A stretch of DNA of 64,000 bases from contig NZ_QAAA01000001.1 in the NCBI RefSeq assembly GCF_003046545.1, positions 186,001 to 250,000 on the forward strand, given 5' to 3'. Positions 29,033 to 37,752 of this stretch are shown here, piece by piece (the first letter of the stretch is position 1; every line of letters begins with the position of its first letter). The notes below the pieces were generated by a model that had not been told where the DNA came from, did no database searches, and saw only the letters and a list, made by a program, of their open reading frames with translations. Source of the DNA: Rhodovulum imhoffii (lineage in GTDB: Bacteria > Pseudomonadota > Alphaproteobacteria > Rhodobacterales > Rhodobacteraceae). The position numbers and the translations under genes are program-made.

Positions 29033-30640
29033 TCAGACCTGCATCTCTTTCGTGGTGCTGAGTGTCAGGTCGGGGTGGTCGCGCGCGATACGATCGATGT
29101 CCCATTGCAGGCGGGTCATGTAAACGATGTCTCCATCGTTGTCGGTAGCGATATGGCCCTTGTTCTTTGACACGAAACCTTCCACGGCGGCCTTTTCTCC
29201 GTGCACCCACCGGGCGGAGGTAAACTGCGTCGGCCCGAACCTCACAGGCAGGCCGTATTCGATCTCGATCCGGCTGGCCAGAACCTCGAATTGCAGGGCG
29301 CCGACAACGCCGACGATGAAACCCGAGCCGATCATCGGTTTGAATACTTTGGCTGCGCCTTCTTCGGCGAACTGCATCAGCGCCTTGTCGAGATGTTTGG
29401 CCTTCATCGGATCTCCGGCGCGGCAGCTTTGCAGCAACTCGGGTGCGAAGCTGGGGATCCCGGTCACCCGCAGGGCTTCGCCTTCGGTCAGGGTGTCGCC
29501 GATGCGCAACTGACCGTGGTTGGGAATGCCGATGATGTCGCCCGCCCAGGCCTCCTCGGCGAGTTCGCGGTCGGAGGCGAGAAACAGGACGGGATTTGAA
29601 ACCGCCATCGGTTTTTTCGTTCTGACGTGGTTCAGTTTCATCCCGCGCCTGAAATGGCCCGATGCCATGCGCACAAAGGCTACCCTGTCGCGGTGCTTGG
29701 GGTCCATATTCGCCTGAACCTTGAAAACAAAGCCGGTGACTTTGGGCTCTTCGGGGGCGATCTGGCGCGGTTCGGCCGCCTGTATTTGCGGTTCGGGGCC
29801 GTAGGTGCCGATGCCGTTCATCAGTTCCTTGACGCCAAAGGAATTGATCGCCGATCCGAACCAGATCGGCGTCATGTGACCTTCCAGCACCGCTTTCGGG
29901 TCCAGCGCAGGCAAAAGCTCGCGCGCCATCTCCACTTCTTCTATCAGCTTTTCGCGCAAGGGGCCGGGGATGTGTTCCGCCAGCCTTGGGTCGTCGAGGC
30001 CCTCGATACGGATCGATCCGGCAACGCGATTCCGGTCGGCCCGGTCCATCAGTTCCAGCCGGTTGCAAAGCAGGTCATAACAGCCGAGGAAATCGCGCCC
30101 CATGCCGATGGGCCAACTGGCCGGGGTTACGTCGATGGCCAGGTTCTCCTGGATTTCGTCGATGATCTCGAAAGTGTCGCGGCTTTCCCGGTCCATCTTG
30201 TTGCAGAACGTCAGGATCGGCAGGTCGCGCAGACGGCAGACTTCGAAAAGCTTGCGGGTCTGGCTTTCGACGCCCTTCGCCCCGTCGATTACCATGACCG
30301 CGGCGTCCACTGCGGTGAGCGTGCGATAGGTATCTTCGGAAAAGTCGCTGTGGCCGGGGGTATCGACAAGGTTGAATCGGTAGCCGTCATAGTCAAAAGA
30401 CATCGCCGAGGCCGATACCGAAATCCCGCGATCCTGCTCCATCTTCATGAAGTCAGACCGGGTGCGCCGGGCTTCGCCCTTGGCACGGACCTGGCCCGCC
30501 ATCTGGATCGCCCCGCCGAACAGAAGGAATTTTTCTGTCAGGGTGGTTTTTCCCGCATCCGGGTGCGAAATAATGGCAAAGGTCCGCCGCCGGGCGATTT
30601 CGGCGGGCAGGGTGGGGCGGTTATGGGCGGTGTCCAGCAT
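29033..30640 (-). CDS. prfC: peptide chain release factor 3
   Basis: A 535-residue translational GTPase that releases RF1/RF2 from ribosomes after termination. G motifs are clear: ISHPDAGKTTLTEK near residue 23, DTPGHSDF near 90, NKMDR near 145. The RF3-typical block LNHVRTKKPMAVSNPVLFLA and a C-terminal domain (IEIEYGLPVRFGPTQFTSAR) follow. The start is the Met at 30640; the open frame continues to 30754 but in low-complexity sequence. The 221 bases to the divergent ParA-like gene contain no supported ORF. Confidence 0.95.
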   Translation of the reverse strand: MLDTAHNRPTLPAEIARRRTFAIISHPDAGKTTLTEKFLLFGGAIQMAGQVRAKGEARRTRSDFMKMEQDRGISVSASAMSFDYDGYRFNLVDTPGHSDFSEDTYRTLTAVDAAVMVIDGAKGVESQTRKLFEVCRLRDLPILTFCNKMDRESRDTFEIIDEIQENLAIDVTPASWPIGMGRDFLGCYDLLCNRLELMDRADRNRVAGSIRIEGLDDPRLAEHIPGPLREKLIEEVEMARELLPALDPKAVLEGHMTPIWFGSAINSFGVKELMNGIGTYGPEPQIQAAEPRQIAPEEPKVTGFVFKVQANMDPKHRDRVAFVRMASGHFRRGMKLNHVRTKKPMAVSNPVLFLASDRELAEEAWAGDIIGIPNHGQLRIGDTLTEGEALRVTGIPSFAPELLQSCRAGDPMKAKHLDKALMQFAEEGAAKVFKPMIGSGFIVGVVGALQFEVLASRIEIEYGLPVRFGPTQFTSARWVHGEKAAVEGFVSKNKGHIATDNDGDIVYMTRLQWDIDRIARDHPDLTLSTTKEMQV

Positions 30641-30861
30641 GGGCGGGATATAACCGGGCGCTGCGGGCGGTGCAATCTTCCGTTCGCATGCGCGCCGGGG
30701 GGTGTATCTTCTTGCCGCATCGGGGCGGATCGGCTTGGGCGGTGCAGACGGCAAAAGGCGAGATGCCCTGTTTGTCCAAGTCGTGCCACTTTCAGGGACG
30801 AGTCGCCGGGGGCAAAAATCGTCTCGTCCGGCGGTGAAGGTTCAAAAAAGGAGGCAGCCAC

Positions 30862-31482
30862 GTGAAAACCATACTTGTGACGAACCGAAAGGGCGGTTGT
30901 GGCAAGACCATGGCGGCGATTACGCTGGCTGCGGCCCTTTCCGAAGGGGGATGGCGTGTGGCGCTGGCGGATGCGGACCCGCAGGGATCGGCGCTGAAAT
31001 GGGCTGCCCGCCGCCCCAAGGGGGTGGCGAAGGTCAAGGCGCTTGACTGGTCGGGGGCGTCGCTCAAGATCCCAAAGTCCACGGACTGGCTGATCGTGGA
31101 CAGCCCCGGCGGTCTCGGCCGGGCAGAGACCGGGGATCTGGTGGCGGAGACCAAGGTGATCCTGATGGCGGTGATGCCTTCCGTTTTCGATGCCGGGGCC
31201 GCCGCGACGTTTCATGAAGACCTGGGCCGGTTCAAGCGGGTACGCAAGGGCAAGGCCGGGGTGGCGGTTTTGGCCAACCGGGTGCGGCCGCGCACCCGTG
31301 CATTGGCGCGGTTGAGGGCTTTGCTGGATGAAATTGGCGCCCCGCCGCTCGCGGAAATTTCCGAGCGATCCGTCTATGACGATCTGGCGGTGGAGGGCTT
31401 GGCGCTGTTTGATTCGCGGCTGAAGACGCATGCGGGCGCGCGCGCGCAGTGGAGGCCGGTTCTGGAGATGTTGTTGGCCTGA
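30862..31482 (+). CDS. orphan ParA/MinD-type ATPase
   Basis: A 206-residue P-loop protein with the deviant Walker A motif NRKGGCGKTMAAITLA near residue 8 (two Lys, as in ParA/MinD). It also has ALADADPQGSALKWAARRP (switch I Asp plus the SALKW motif common in small ParA proteins) and WLIVDSPGG (Walker B). Start is GTG 30862 with AAGGAGG 8 bases upstream. No ParB or parS-like repeats are adjacent, so it is not an obvious partition locus. Such orphan ParA proteins position varied cargo; the cargo here is unknown. It ends six bases from the convergent Hint-domain gene. Confidence 0.85.
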   Translation: MKTILVTNRKGGCGKTMAAITLAAALSEGGWRVALADADPQGSALKWAARRPKGVAKVKALDWSGASLKIPKSTDWLIVDSPGGLGRAETGDLVAETKVILMAVMPSVFDAGAAATFHEDLGRFKRVRKGKAGVAVLANRVRPRTRALARLRALLDEIGAPPLAEISERSVYDDLAVEGLALFDSRLKTHAGARAQWRPVLEMLLA

Positions 31483-31488
31483 GCCGTC

Positions 31489-32427
31489 TTAATGTGCGGT
31501 CTTGTCAGCCCGGTGTTGCCAGTGGGTGAGGACATCGGTGGGCCATGTCGCTGCCTGCGGATCGGTGCGGGTCACGACGGGCACATGCTCGGCATAGATG
31601 ACCGTCGGGGTTTCGAAGATCAGCTCGAAATACTCGACAGCCCCGCCTTCGCGCAGAAAAATGAACCGGTCGTCGCGCATCGTGCCCGCCCTCAGAAACG
31701 AGTCTGTCAGCGCGATCTGCGGATCGTCGAACGCCTCCTCCAGCAAGACGGGCTGGTTTTGGCTGACAACGAGATCTCCGCAGTTGCCAAGGGTGCCGGC
31801 GGAAATCACCACGGGCGCGGTCCTGCCCGTGGCCGGGTGTTTGGTGCTTTTTATCTGGTTCAGCGCACGGGCGCCCGTATCCCGGGTCTTGAGACGATCG
31901 CCGGGTGCGAGCGCCTCAACCGGGCGGAACGACCCGTCTTCAAGTGCGATCCGGCAGCCGCGGGCAAGCCCCATGATTTCAGCGTTTTCCAGTGAAATCG
32001 GCGCCGGATCATGGCAGATGTGGATCAGGGTGTAGGGGCGCGCCGCCTGCATCGGACGCAGCGGCAACAGGCAGGCACGGCCTTTGGTGGCATCGCCCAC
32101 CCGAAGCACTGCGAGTTCCGCCATGTCGGCCTGTGGGCTCATCAGGGTCAGGCAGGCTTCCAGCCGAATTTTCGTGCCGGTCGGGCCGAGTTCGCTTTTG
32201 TCTTCAGTCAGGGCGGGGGTGGTCGTGTTCAGGGCGGCGGTGAACGCATTCAGGGGCAGGTCAATCCCCCGCGTGCCGGGGCACATGCGGTAGACGTCCC
32301 CCACGAAGGGGTGCGATGCGGCCAGAGTCTCGCCGAGATGTACCCCTTCCACCACACGAAACGCATCGGCGGGCCAGACCTGCCAGTGGCTCAGGGAGGG
32401 GAAGGCGAAATGATCCAGGAGCGTCAT
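31489..32427 (-). CDS. Hint-domain protein
   Basis: A 312-residue protein. Residues about 155-290 match the Hint (hedgehog/intein, Hint_2) module common in Rhodobacterales: GCRIALEDGSFRPVEALAPG followed by GDRLKTRDTGARALNQI, a VISAGTLGNCGDLVVSQNQPVLL block and EYFELIFETPTVIYAEHVPV. The N-terminal half (about 1-145) is unfamiliar. The usual start of the module, CF(T/P)-x-GT-x-I, reads GCRI here, keeping a Cys. Hint domains self-cleave in some proteins; whether this one does is unknown. No calcium-binding RTX repeats are seen. A plausible promoter lies at 32477-32505. Confidence 0.8.
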   Translation of the reverse strand: MTLLDHFAFPSLSHWQVWPADAFRVVEGVHLGETLAASHPFVGDVYRMCPGTRGIDLPLNAFTAALNTTTPALTEDKSELGPTGTKIRLEACLTLMSPQADMAELAVLRVGDATKGRACLLPLRPMQAARPYTLIHICHDPAPISLENAEIMGLARGCRIALEDGSFRPVEALAPGDRLKTRDTGARALNQIKSTKHPATGRTAPVVISAGTLGNCGDLVVSQNQPVLLEEAFDDPQIALTDSFLRAGTMRDDRFIFLREGGAVEYFELIFETPTVIYAEHVPVVTRTDPQAATWPTDVLTHWQHRADKTAH

Positions 32428-32476
32428 ATGAATTCGGTCGATGCCTGAAAAGGAGACGAGTGTATATCTGTGAACC

Positions 32477-32505
32477 TTTATTGTAAAAACAGGCTTTTAG
32501 GTCAA
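32477..32505 (-). promoter_or_regulatory. candidate promoter of the Hint-domain gene
   Basis: Read on the minus strand: TTGACC (-35, 32505-32500), 17-base spacer, AATAAA (-10, 32482-32477). The predicted start near 32470 gives a leader of about 43 bases. The palindrome at 32517-32531 sits directly upstream. Confidence 0.45.
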
Positions 32506-32516
32506 GTTTTCTTTCC

Positions 32517-32531
32517 GTAAAATGATTTTAC
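32517..32531. promoter_or_regulatory. 15-bp perfect palindrome, candidate operator
   Basis: GTAAAATGATTTTAC has 7-base arms around a central G. It lies in an AT-rich 217-base divergent region between the Hint-domain gene and the SDR gene, 12 bases upstream of the putative -35 of the former. The AT-rich patch stands out from the GC-rich surroundings. A regulator is not identified. Confidence 0.5.
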
Positions 32532-32548
32532 CTGTCCTAAAAGACAGG
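32531..32548. other. short hairpin next to the divergent palindrome
   Basis: CCTGTC-CTAAAA-GACAGG, a perfect six-base stem followed by AATTTTC on the plus strand. It directly abuts the 15-bp palindrome. It may be a leader structure or part of an operator; it is too short to call a terminator. Confidence 0.35.
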
Positions 32549-32644
32549 AATTTTCATTTCCACTACCCGCCCCGCGTGCGCCGGCTTCGGGTGCCCGCCT
32601 CAGGGGTGTAAAAGGGGGCGGGTGGCAGTGCGGAAGGAGAGGAC

Positions 32645-33424
32645 ATGGATCTTGGGATTCGCGGAAGGCGGGCGCTGGTTTGCGCGTCGTCGAAAGGGCT
32701 GGGGCTGGGCTGTGCACGGGCGCTGGCCGACGCCGGGGCCGACCTCGTGATGAATGCCCGCAGTGCCGGGCCGCTGGAGGCTGCGGCCGAAAGCCTGCGC
32801 ACCACGTATGGCACCACGGTCGTCACGGTGGCCGCCGACATCACAGACGAAAGCGACCGGGCGCAGGTGCTGGAGATTGCCGGATCGGTGGATATCCTGG
32901 TGACCAATGCGGGCGGGCCGCCGCCGGGGCTTTGGCAGGACTGGGAGCGGGAGGATTTCATTCGTGCGCTCGATGCCAACATGCTGACCCCCATCGCCCT
33001 GATGAAGGCGCTGGTTCCGGGTATGATGGAGCGCGGCTGGGGCCGGGTGGTCAACATCACCAGCCAGTCGGTCAAGGCGCCGGTCCCGGTGCTGGGGTTG
33101 TCGAACTCTGCCCGCGCAGGGTTGACCGGATATGTCGCGGGCACTGCGCGCCAGGTTGCCCCTTACGGGGTGACGATCAACAACCTGTTGCCGGGTCTGC
33201 ACGCCACGGACCGGGCCGACGCCCTGGATCGGGCCGTCGCCGAGACCGGGGGGATTTCCCTCGACGAGGCCCGCGCGCAACGATTTGCCACCATACCCGC
33301 CCGCCGGTACGGGACGCCCAAAGAATTCGGCGCTGCCTGCGCTTTCCTGTGTTCGCAACATGCGGGGTTCATCGTGGGGCAGAATATCCTGCTGGATGGC
33401 GGGGCTGTGAACGCGACGCTTTAG
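32645..33424 (+). CDS. atypical short-chain dehydrogenase/reductase lacking the YxxxK pair
   Basis: A 259-residue Rossmann protein with SDR landmarks: ALVCASSKGLGLGCARALA (cofactor loop), DILVTNAGGPPPG (NAG motif), VVNITSQS (catalytic Ser region) and a C-terminal GQNILLDGGAVNATL. Where classical members have Y-x-x-x-K, aligned on the following AGL and AP-x-GVTIN segments, this one reads SNSAR. Tyr becomes Ser and Lys becomes Arg. The first Gly of the TGxxxGxG motif is Ala. It may have altered chemistry or be non-catalytic. A very good ribosome site (AAGGAGAGG) precedes ATG 32645. Sequence elsewhere is intact, so it is unlikely to be decaying. Confidence 0.85.
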   Translation: MDLGIRGRRALVCASSKGLGLGCARALADAGADLVMNARSAGPLEAAAESLRTTYGTTVVTVAADITDESDRAQVLEIAGSVDILVTNAGGPPPGLWQDWEREDFIRALDANMLTPIALMKALVPGMMERGWGRVVNITSQSVKAPVPVLGLSNSARAGLTGYVAGTARQVAPYGVTINNLLPGLHATDRADALDRAVAETGGISLDEARAQRFATIPARRYGTPKEFGAACAFLCSQHAGFIVGQNILLDGGAVNATL

Positions 33425-33452
33425 GAAAGGTGGTTGCAGTCCCCCTTTAAAT

Positions 33453-33471
33453 TCCGATAGTTTTAATCGGA
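33453..33471 (+). other. small hairpin upstream of the ABC ATPase gene
   Basis: TCCGAT-AGTTTTA-ATCGGA, six-base arms, located 20 bases ahead of the GTG start at 33491 and 29 bases after the SDR stop. It could be a weak terminator-like stem or an operator; there is no T-run on the plus strand. Confidence 0.3.
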
Positions 33472-33490
33472 GATAAGCACGAGGCAGGCC

Positions 33491-34579
33491 GTGACCCCCC
33501 AACCAAGGCTGGAAATCCGCAACATCACCCGATGCTTCAATGGCCGCGCGGTGGTCGATGACGTGTCGCTGAAGGTGATGCCGGGGCAGGTGACCTGTCT
33601 TCTGGGGCCGTCGGGATGCGGCAAGTCAACCACGCTGCGGATCATTGCCGGAGTGGACATGCAGGACAGCGGCGAAATTTACATCGACGGCAATCTGATC
33701 TGCGACACCGTTTACCGTGTTCCACCGGAGCGGCGCTCGGTCGGGCTGATGTTTCAGGATTTTGCGTTGTTCCCGCATCTGAGCGTGGCGGAAAACGTCG
33801 CTTTCGGCCTGGTCGGGGCCAGGGCGCAAAAGCGTGCCCGGGTGGAAGAATTGCTCACGCGTGTGGATCTGATCGGCTACATCGACGCCTTTCCCCACCA
33901 GCTTTCGGGGGGGGAGCAGCAGCGTGTCGCCCTGGCCCGTGCGCTGGCCCCGCGTCCCAGAATAATGCTGATGGATGAGCCGTTCTCCGGTCTCGACAAC
34001 CGCTTGCGCGATGAAATCCGTGATGACACGCTTAGTGTTTTGAAGGAAGAAGGGGCGGCGGTTCTTCTGGTGACCCATGAACCGGACGAGGCCATGCGCA
34101 TGGCCGATGAGATCGCCCTGATGCGCGGCGGACGGATTGTACAGCAGGGGGCGCCCTACAACCTTTACAATGCGCCGGTGGATCGTGCCGCCGCCGCATT
34201 TTTTAGTGATATCAATGTGATAAACGGAAAGGTTCACGGCCTTTTGACGGAAACGCCCTTCGGGCGCTTTCTGACCCCTGCGATCCCCGATGGTTCAGAC
34301 GTGGATATTATCATCCGTCCCCAGCACATCCGCATCGACCTTGACCGTAACGGTCGTGGCCCCAGCCCGACGGAGGAAAACGGCGTTGCGGCCCGCGCCC
34401 ATGTGCACCGGGCACGTTTCATGGGAAATGAAAGCCTTGTCGAATTCCGCATGGAGGCCGATGGCACGGTTCTCAAAGCGACGGTGCCGGCGGTTTTCCT
34501 GCCGAAACCGGGCACGCCGATGTGGCTGATGATCCGGCGTGACCGGTGTTTCGTGTTTCCGTCGGTTCAGCCCACCTGA
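33491..34579 (+). CDS. ABC transporter ATP-binding protein (FbpC/PotA-like), orphan
   Basis: A 362-residue importer-type ATPase. Walker A is GPSGCGKSTT near residue 40, Q-loop FQDFALFPHLSV, signature LSGGEQQR near 138, Walker B IMLMDEPFSGLD near 159, H-loop VTHEPDEA. A C-terminal regulatory TOBE-like domain (about 240-355) follows, including IIRPQHIRIDLD. This layout matches ATPases of iron(III), thiosulfate/sulfate or polyamine uptake systems. No permease or binding protein lies beside it, so it either serves a remote transporter or its partners were lost. GTG start with GAGGCAGG upstream. Its last 13 bases overlap the end of the convergent rhodanese gene. Confidence 0.87.
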   Translation: MTPQPRLEIRNITRCFNGRAVVDDVSLKVMPGQVTCLLGPSGCGKSTTLRIIAGVDMQDSGEIYIDGNLICDTVYRVPPERRSVGLMFQDFALFPHLSVAENVAFGLVGARAQKRARVEELLTRVDLIGYIDAFPHQLSGGEQQRVALARALAPRPRIMLMDEPFSGLDNRLRDEIRDDTLSVLKEEGAAVLLVTHEPDEAMRMADEIALMRGGRIVQQGAPYNLYNAPVDRAAAAFFSDINVINGKVHGLLTETPFGRFLTPAIPDGSDVDIIIRPQHIRIDLDRNGRGPSPTEENGVAARAHVHRARFMGNESLVEFRMEADGTVLKATVPAVFLPKPGTPMWLMIRRDRCFVFPSVQPT

Positions 34580-34941
34580 ACCGGCGCGCCGGAGGCCATG
34601 TCGGTTCCGACATAGGGTTTATGTGCGGCCTTCCACGCGGCGAAGCCCCCTTCCAGGTGAGCGGCGCGTTCATGTCCGGCGGCCAGGCAGGCCTCGGCCA
34701 CCTTGCGAGAGCGCACGCCCGATCCGCAATGGAACACCAGCTGTTTGCTGCCGCCTTCGGGCAGGAAGGACGTGTCGAACGCCGCCATCGGCAGCAAAAG
34801 CGCGCCGCGGATATATTCGAACATGTATTCGGGCGGGGTGCGCACATCGATCAGTACGATGACGTTCTTTTCCAGCGCCTGTTGCAGGTCGTTGCAATCC
34901 CAGTGTTCCAGGGTTTTTCCGTTGATATCTTCACTGTGCAT
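34567..34941 (-). CDS. single-domain rhodanese-like sulfurtransferase
   Basis: A 124-residue protein comprising one rhodanese fold: VIVLIDVRTPPEYMFEYIRG, the active loop CGSGVRS near residue 79 with the persulfide-forming Cys, and HLEGGFAAWKAA. Such proteins move sulfane sulfur. The loop CxxGxRS fits thiosulfate- or GlpE-like enzymes. Start at the Met at 34941 has GGAG upstream; the frame continues to 35043 without a better start. Divergent from tatA. Confidence 0.87.
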   Translation of the reverse strand: MHSEDINGKTLEHWDCNDLQQALEKNVIVLIDVRTPPEYMFEYIRGALLLPMAAFDTSFLPEGGSKQLVFHCGSGVRSRKVAEACLAAGHERAAHLEGGFAAWKAAHKPYVGTDMASGAPVQVG

Positions 34942-35106
34942 GGGGATCTCCTTGGATAGGCGAGTTGGGCGAATGCGCCGCCTCGGGCAATAAATCGCGG
35001 GGCGCGGGTGCAAAAGGGGCTTTGATCCGGGCGCGTAAGCCAATACATGTGACAGACGGAATCCGTATCTGGGCCGGGCCCGCCGCCCGCCCGCAGGGAG
35101 AAGACC

Positions 35107-35328
35107 ATGCTGAACAATATCGGCCTTCCGGGGCTGCTTCTCATTGCCGTTGTCGTTCTGGTGCTTTTTGGCCGGGGCAAGATCTCATCCCTCATGGGAG
35201 AGGTGGGCAAGGGCATCACCGCCTTCAAGAAGGGCGTGCGCGAAGAAACGGAAGAGGCGGCGAAAAGTCTCGAAAGCGCACGAGACGTGACGCCCGAGGA
35301 AACCGGCAGGCAGAAAGACGAGGCGTAA
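35107..35328 (+). CDS. tatA: twin-arginine translocase subunit TatA
   Basis: A 73-residue protein with one N-terminal membrane helix (GLLLIAVVVLVLFG), the FGRGK hinge, an amphipathic helix (ISSLMGEVGKGITAFKKGV) and an acidic tail. It oligomerises to form the Tat pore for folded proteins. The molybdenum formate dehydrogenase nearby is cytoplasmic and not an obvious client. Confidence 0.95.
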   Translation: MLNNIGLPGLLLIAVVVLVLFGRGKISSLMGEVGKGITAFKKGVREETEEAAKSLESARDVTPEETGRQKDEA

Positions 35329-35343
35329 GCCCCGGGGCATCTC

Positions 35344-35760
35344 ATGTTTGATCTTGGCTGGACCGAACTTCTGGTCATCGGCATTGTCGCGCTGATCGTG
35401 GTGGGGCCGAAAGACCTGCCGGGGCTGTTTCGAACGCTGGGGCGGTTCACCGCCAAGGCGCGCAATATGGCGCGTGAATTTCAGCGCGCGATGGATCAGG
35501 CCGCCGACGAGGCGGGTGTCAAGGAAACCGCGGAGGAGTTGCGCGATATCGCCGACCCCCGCAAGATGGGACTCAACGCGCTGGGCGATGCGGCCGAGAA
35601 ATTCGAAAAATGGCAGCCACCCAACCCGGCCCGTGGCCCCGCCACCGCCGAGATGACCGAGGAACGCGCTGCCAAGGCCGAAAAAATCCGCGCTGCCGCC
35701 GCCGAGAAAGCCGCCGCCCGTCAGGCCGCCGATGCCGCCGATCCCGAGAGAGACGCATGA
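35344..35760 (+). CDS. tatB: twin-arginine translocase subunit TatB
   Basis: A 138-residue protein with the TatB start [20 protein letters not shown] and GPKDLP hinge, then a long charged helical tail rich in Ala, Glu and Lys. Works with TatC in signal-peptide recognition. Its stop overlaps the tatC start (ATGA). Confidence 0.95.
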   Translation: MFDLGWTELLVIGIVALIVVGPKDLPGLFRTLGRFTAKARNMAREFQRAMDQAADEAGVKETAEELRDIADPRKMGLNALGDAAEKFEKWQPPNPARGPATAEMTEERAAKAEKIRAAAAEKAAARQAADAADPERDA

Positions 35761-36611
35761 GCGAAGACGATCTGGACCAAAGCGCGGCGCCGCTGATTGA
35801 GCATCTGGCTGAACTGCGTACCCGGCTGATTTATTCCGTCGCGGGGTTCGTTGTGGCGATGGTGGCGTGTTTCACGGTCTGGAACCCGGCGTTCAACATC
35901 CTCACCCGACCGATCTGCGGCGCGCTGGCAGAGCGGGGTCAGGATTGCGGGCTTTACCTCATCAAGTTGCAGGAGGGGTTCTTCGTCGCCATCCAGATTT
36001 CGCTTCTGGGCGGTTTCGCGCTCGCCTTTCCGTTGATCGCGTTCCAGATGTGGCGTTTCGTGGCGCCGGGGCTTTACAGGTCCGAAAAGCAGGCCTTCCT
36101 GCCCTTTTTGCTGGCCTCTCCGTTGATGTTCTTTCTTGGGGCGTCTTTCGCTTATTTTGTGGTCATCCCGCTGGCATTCGATTTTTTCTTGAACTTCCAG
36201 CAGGTTGGGCAGCTTGAAGCCGGGGGCGAAAGTGCCACCGCGGGTATCACCTTTCAGGGGTCCGTGCAGGAATACCTGTCTTTGACCATCAAGTTCATCC
36301 TGGCCTTCGGGCTGTGTTTTCAGCTTCCGGTGCTTCTGACGTTGATGGGGAAGGCGGGGTTGGTCTCTGCACTGGGGCTTGCGACGGTCCGCAAATACGC
36401 GGTTGTCGGGATCCTGGTGCTGGCGGCTCTGGTGACGCCGCCGGACGTGATTACTCAGGTCATCCTGTTCGTGGTGGTTTACGGCCTGTATGAGGTCTCG
36501 ATCCTGTTGGTCCGCCGGGTGGAACGCAAGCGTGAGGCGGAACTGCGCGCGCAAGGCCTTTGGTTCGATGATGAAGAGGATCTCGAAGAATCCGGGGCCG
36601 AGCGCCGATGA
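35757..36611 (+). CDS. tatC: twin-arginine translocase subunit TatC
   Basis: A 284-residue integral membrane protein with six helices. Conserved are [17 protein letters not shown] near residue 13, [20 protein letters not shown] near residue 88, and [15 protein letters not shown] near 223. It is the primary receptor for twin-arginine signal peptides. ATG 35757 is the family start; the longer frame back to 35610 lies within tatB. The stop overlaps the next gene as ATGA. Confidence 0.95.
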   Translation: MSEDDLDQSAAPLIEHLAELRTRLIYSVAGFVVAMVACFTVWNPAFNILTRPICGALAERGQDCGLYLIKLQEGFFVAIQISLLGGFALAFPLIAFQMWRFVAPGLYRSEKQAFLPFLLASPLMFFLGASFAYFVVIPLAFDFFLNFQQVGQLEAGGESATAGITFQGSVQEYLSLTIKFILAFGLCFQLPVLLTLMGKAGLVSALGLATVRKYAVVGILVLAALVTPPDVITQVILFVVVYGLYEVSILLVRRVERKREAELRAQGLWFDDEEDLEESGAERR

Positions 36612-37444
36612 CGGACCCGCTGATCCGCATCGCCCAGGCGCTGGAGCGACTTCGCCCCGCGCCCGCCAGTGTCCCCGATTTCGAGGCCGCCGAGGCCTTC
36701 GTGTGGCGCACTTTTCCCGATGGCCTTGCACCTGTTGCACAGGTAAACCGGGTGGATCTGGCGTTGTTGCGGGGCATCGACCGCGCCCGGGATACGCTTC
36801 TGGCCAATACCCGCCATTTCGCGCAAGGGCTTCCGGCCAACAATGCGCTGCTGTGGGGCGCGCGGGGTATGGGGAAGTCCAGCCTCGTCAAGGCTGCGCA
36901 CGCGCAGATATTGGACGAGGGGCACGCGGTGAAGCTGGTTGAGATCCAGCGTGAGGATCTGCCGTCGATCGGGCGTCTTCTGGGGCTTTTGCGCGCGGCG
37001 CCGCATCGCTTCGTGTTGTTTTGCGATGATCTTTCGTTTTCTCATGATGACCAGCATTACAAGTCGCTCAAGGCGGTACTGGACGGTGGGGTGGAGGGGC
37101 GCCCGGGGAACGTGGTGTTCTACGCCACCTCGAACCGGCGTCACCTGATGCCCCGCGACATGATCGAGAATGAGCGCGGCTCCGCCATCAACCCATCCGA
37201 GGCGGTGGAAGAGAAAGTTTCCCTTTCGGACAGGTTCGGTCTCTGGCTGGGCTTTCACGCCTGCGACCAGGATGAATTCCTCGCCATGATCGAAGGTTAC
37301 TGTCTGGCCTATGGGGTTGAGATCGAGCCTGCCGTGTTGCGCTCCGAGGCGATCGAGTGGCAGGCCACGCGCGGCGCGCGCTCTGGCCGGGTGGCGTGGC
37401 AGTATTTCACCGATCTTGCGGCGCGCAGGGGCGTACGGCTTTAA
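36608..37444 (+). CDS. DUF815 family ATP-binding protein
   Basis: A 278-residue AAA-like P-loop ATPase. Walker A is [13 protein letters not shown] near residue 83, Walker [11 protein letters not shown] near 138, and [12 protein letters not shown] is a sensor-1-like block. Its C-terminal part ([18 protein letters not shown]) is typical of DUF815. The role of the family is unknown to me. The start overlaps tatC by four bases, so it should be co-translated with the Tat translocase. Confidence 0.87.
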   Translation: MTDPLIRIAQALERLRPAPASVPDFEAAEAFVWRTFPDGLAPVAQVNRVDLALLRGIDRARDTLLANTRHFAQGLPANNALLWGARGMGKSSLVKAAHAQILDEGHAVKLVEIQREDLPSIGRLLGLLRAAPHRFVLFCDDLSFSHDDQHYKSLKAVLDGGVEGRPGNVVFYATSNRRHLMPRDMIENERGSAINPSEAVEEKVSLSDRFGLWLGFHACDQDEFLAMIEGYCLAYGVEIEPAVLRSEAIEWQATRGARSGRVAWQYFTDLAARRGVRL

Positions 37445-37487
37445 TCCGGTGTTTTCTTCGCTGACGAATTCAGCTAATCACAAAGGG

Positions 37488-37650
37488 CTTTGGTGTCCGG
37501 CGTTGCCGGACGAAAAGGGAACGCGGTGCGCCTTTGGCAATTCCGCGGCTGCCCCCGCAACTGTAGGCGGAGAGCGCGGCTGACAACGCCACTGGGAAAC
37601 CGGGAAGGCCAGCCAAGCGACGACCCGCAAGCCAGGAGACCTGCCAGGGC
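37488..37650 (+). ncRNA. cobalamin (adenosylcobalamin) riboswitch aptamer
   Basis: Conserved blocks appear in the right order: AAAAGGGAACGCGGTG (near 37513), GCTGCCCCCGCAACTGTA (37548-37565), GCCACTGGGAA (37588-37598) and the B12 box GCAAGCCAGGAGACCTGCC (37627-37645). Downstream, CCGCAGA / TCTGCGG can pair (about 37695-37722) before the btuC start and may be part of the expression platform. Cobalamin binding would reduce expression of the transport operon. No other gene lies in the 308-base gap. Confidence 0.95.
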
Positions 37651-37752
37651 ATTCACCCTTTCCGGGCGCGGGGCGCGCCAAGGAAGCGGCCAGACCGCAG
37701 AGGTGATACACACCGTCTGCGGGGAATCCCGCTGAATGTCACAGGGGGAAAC

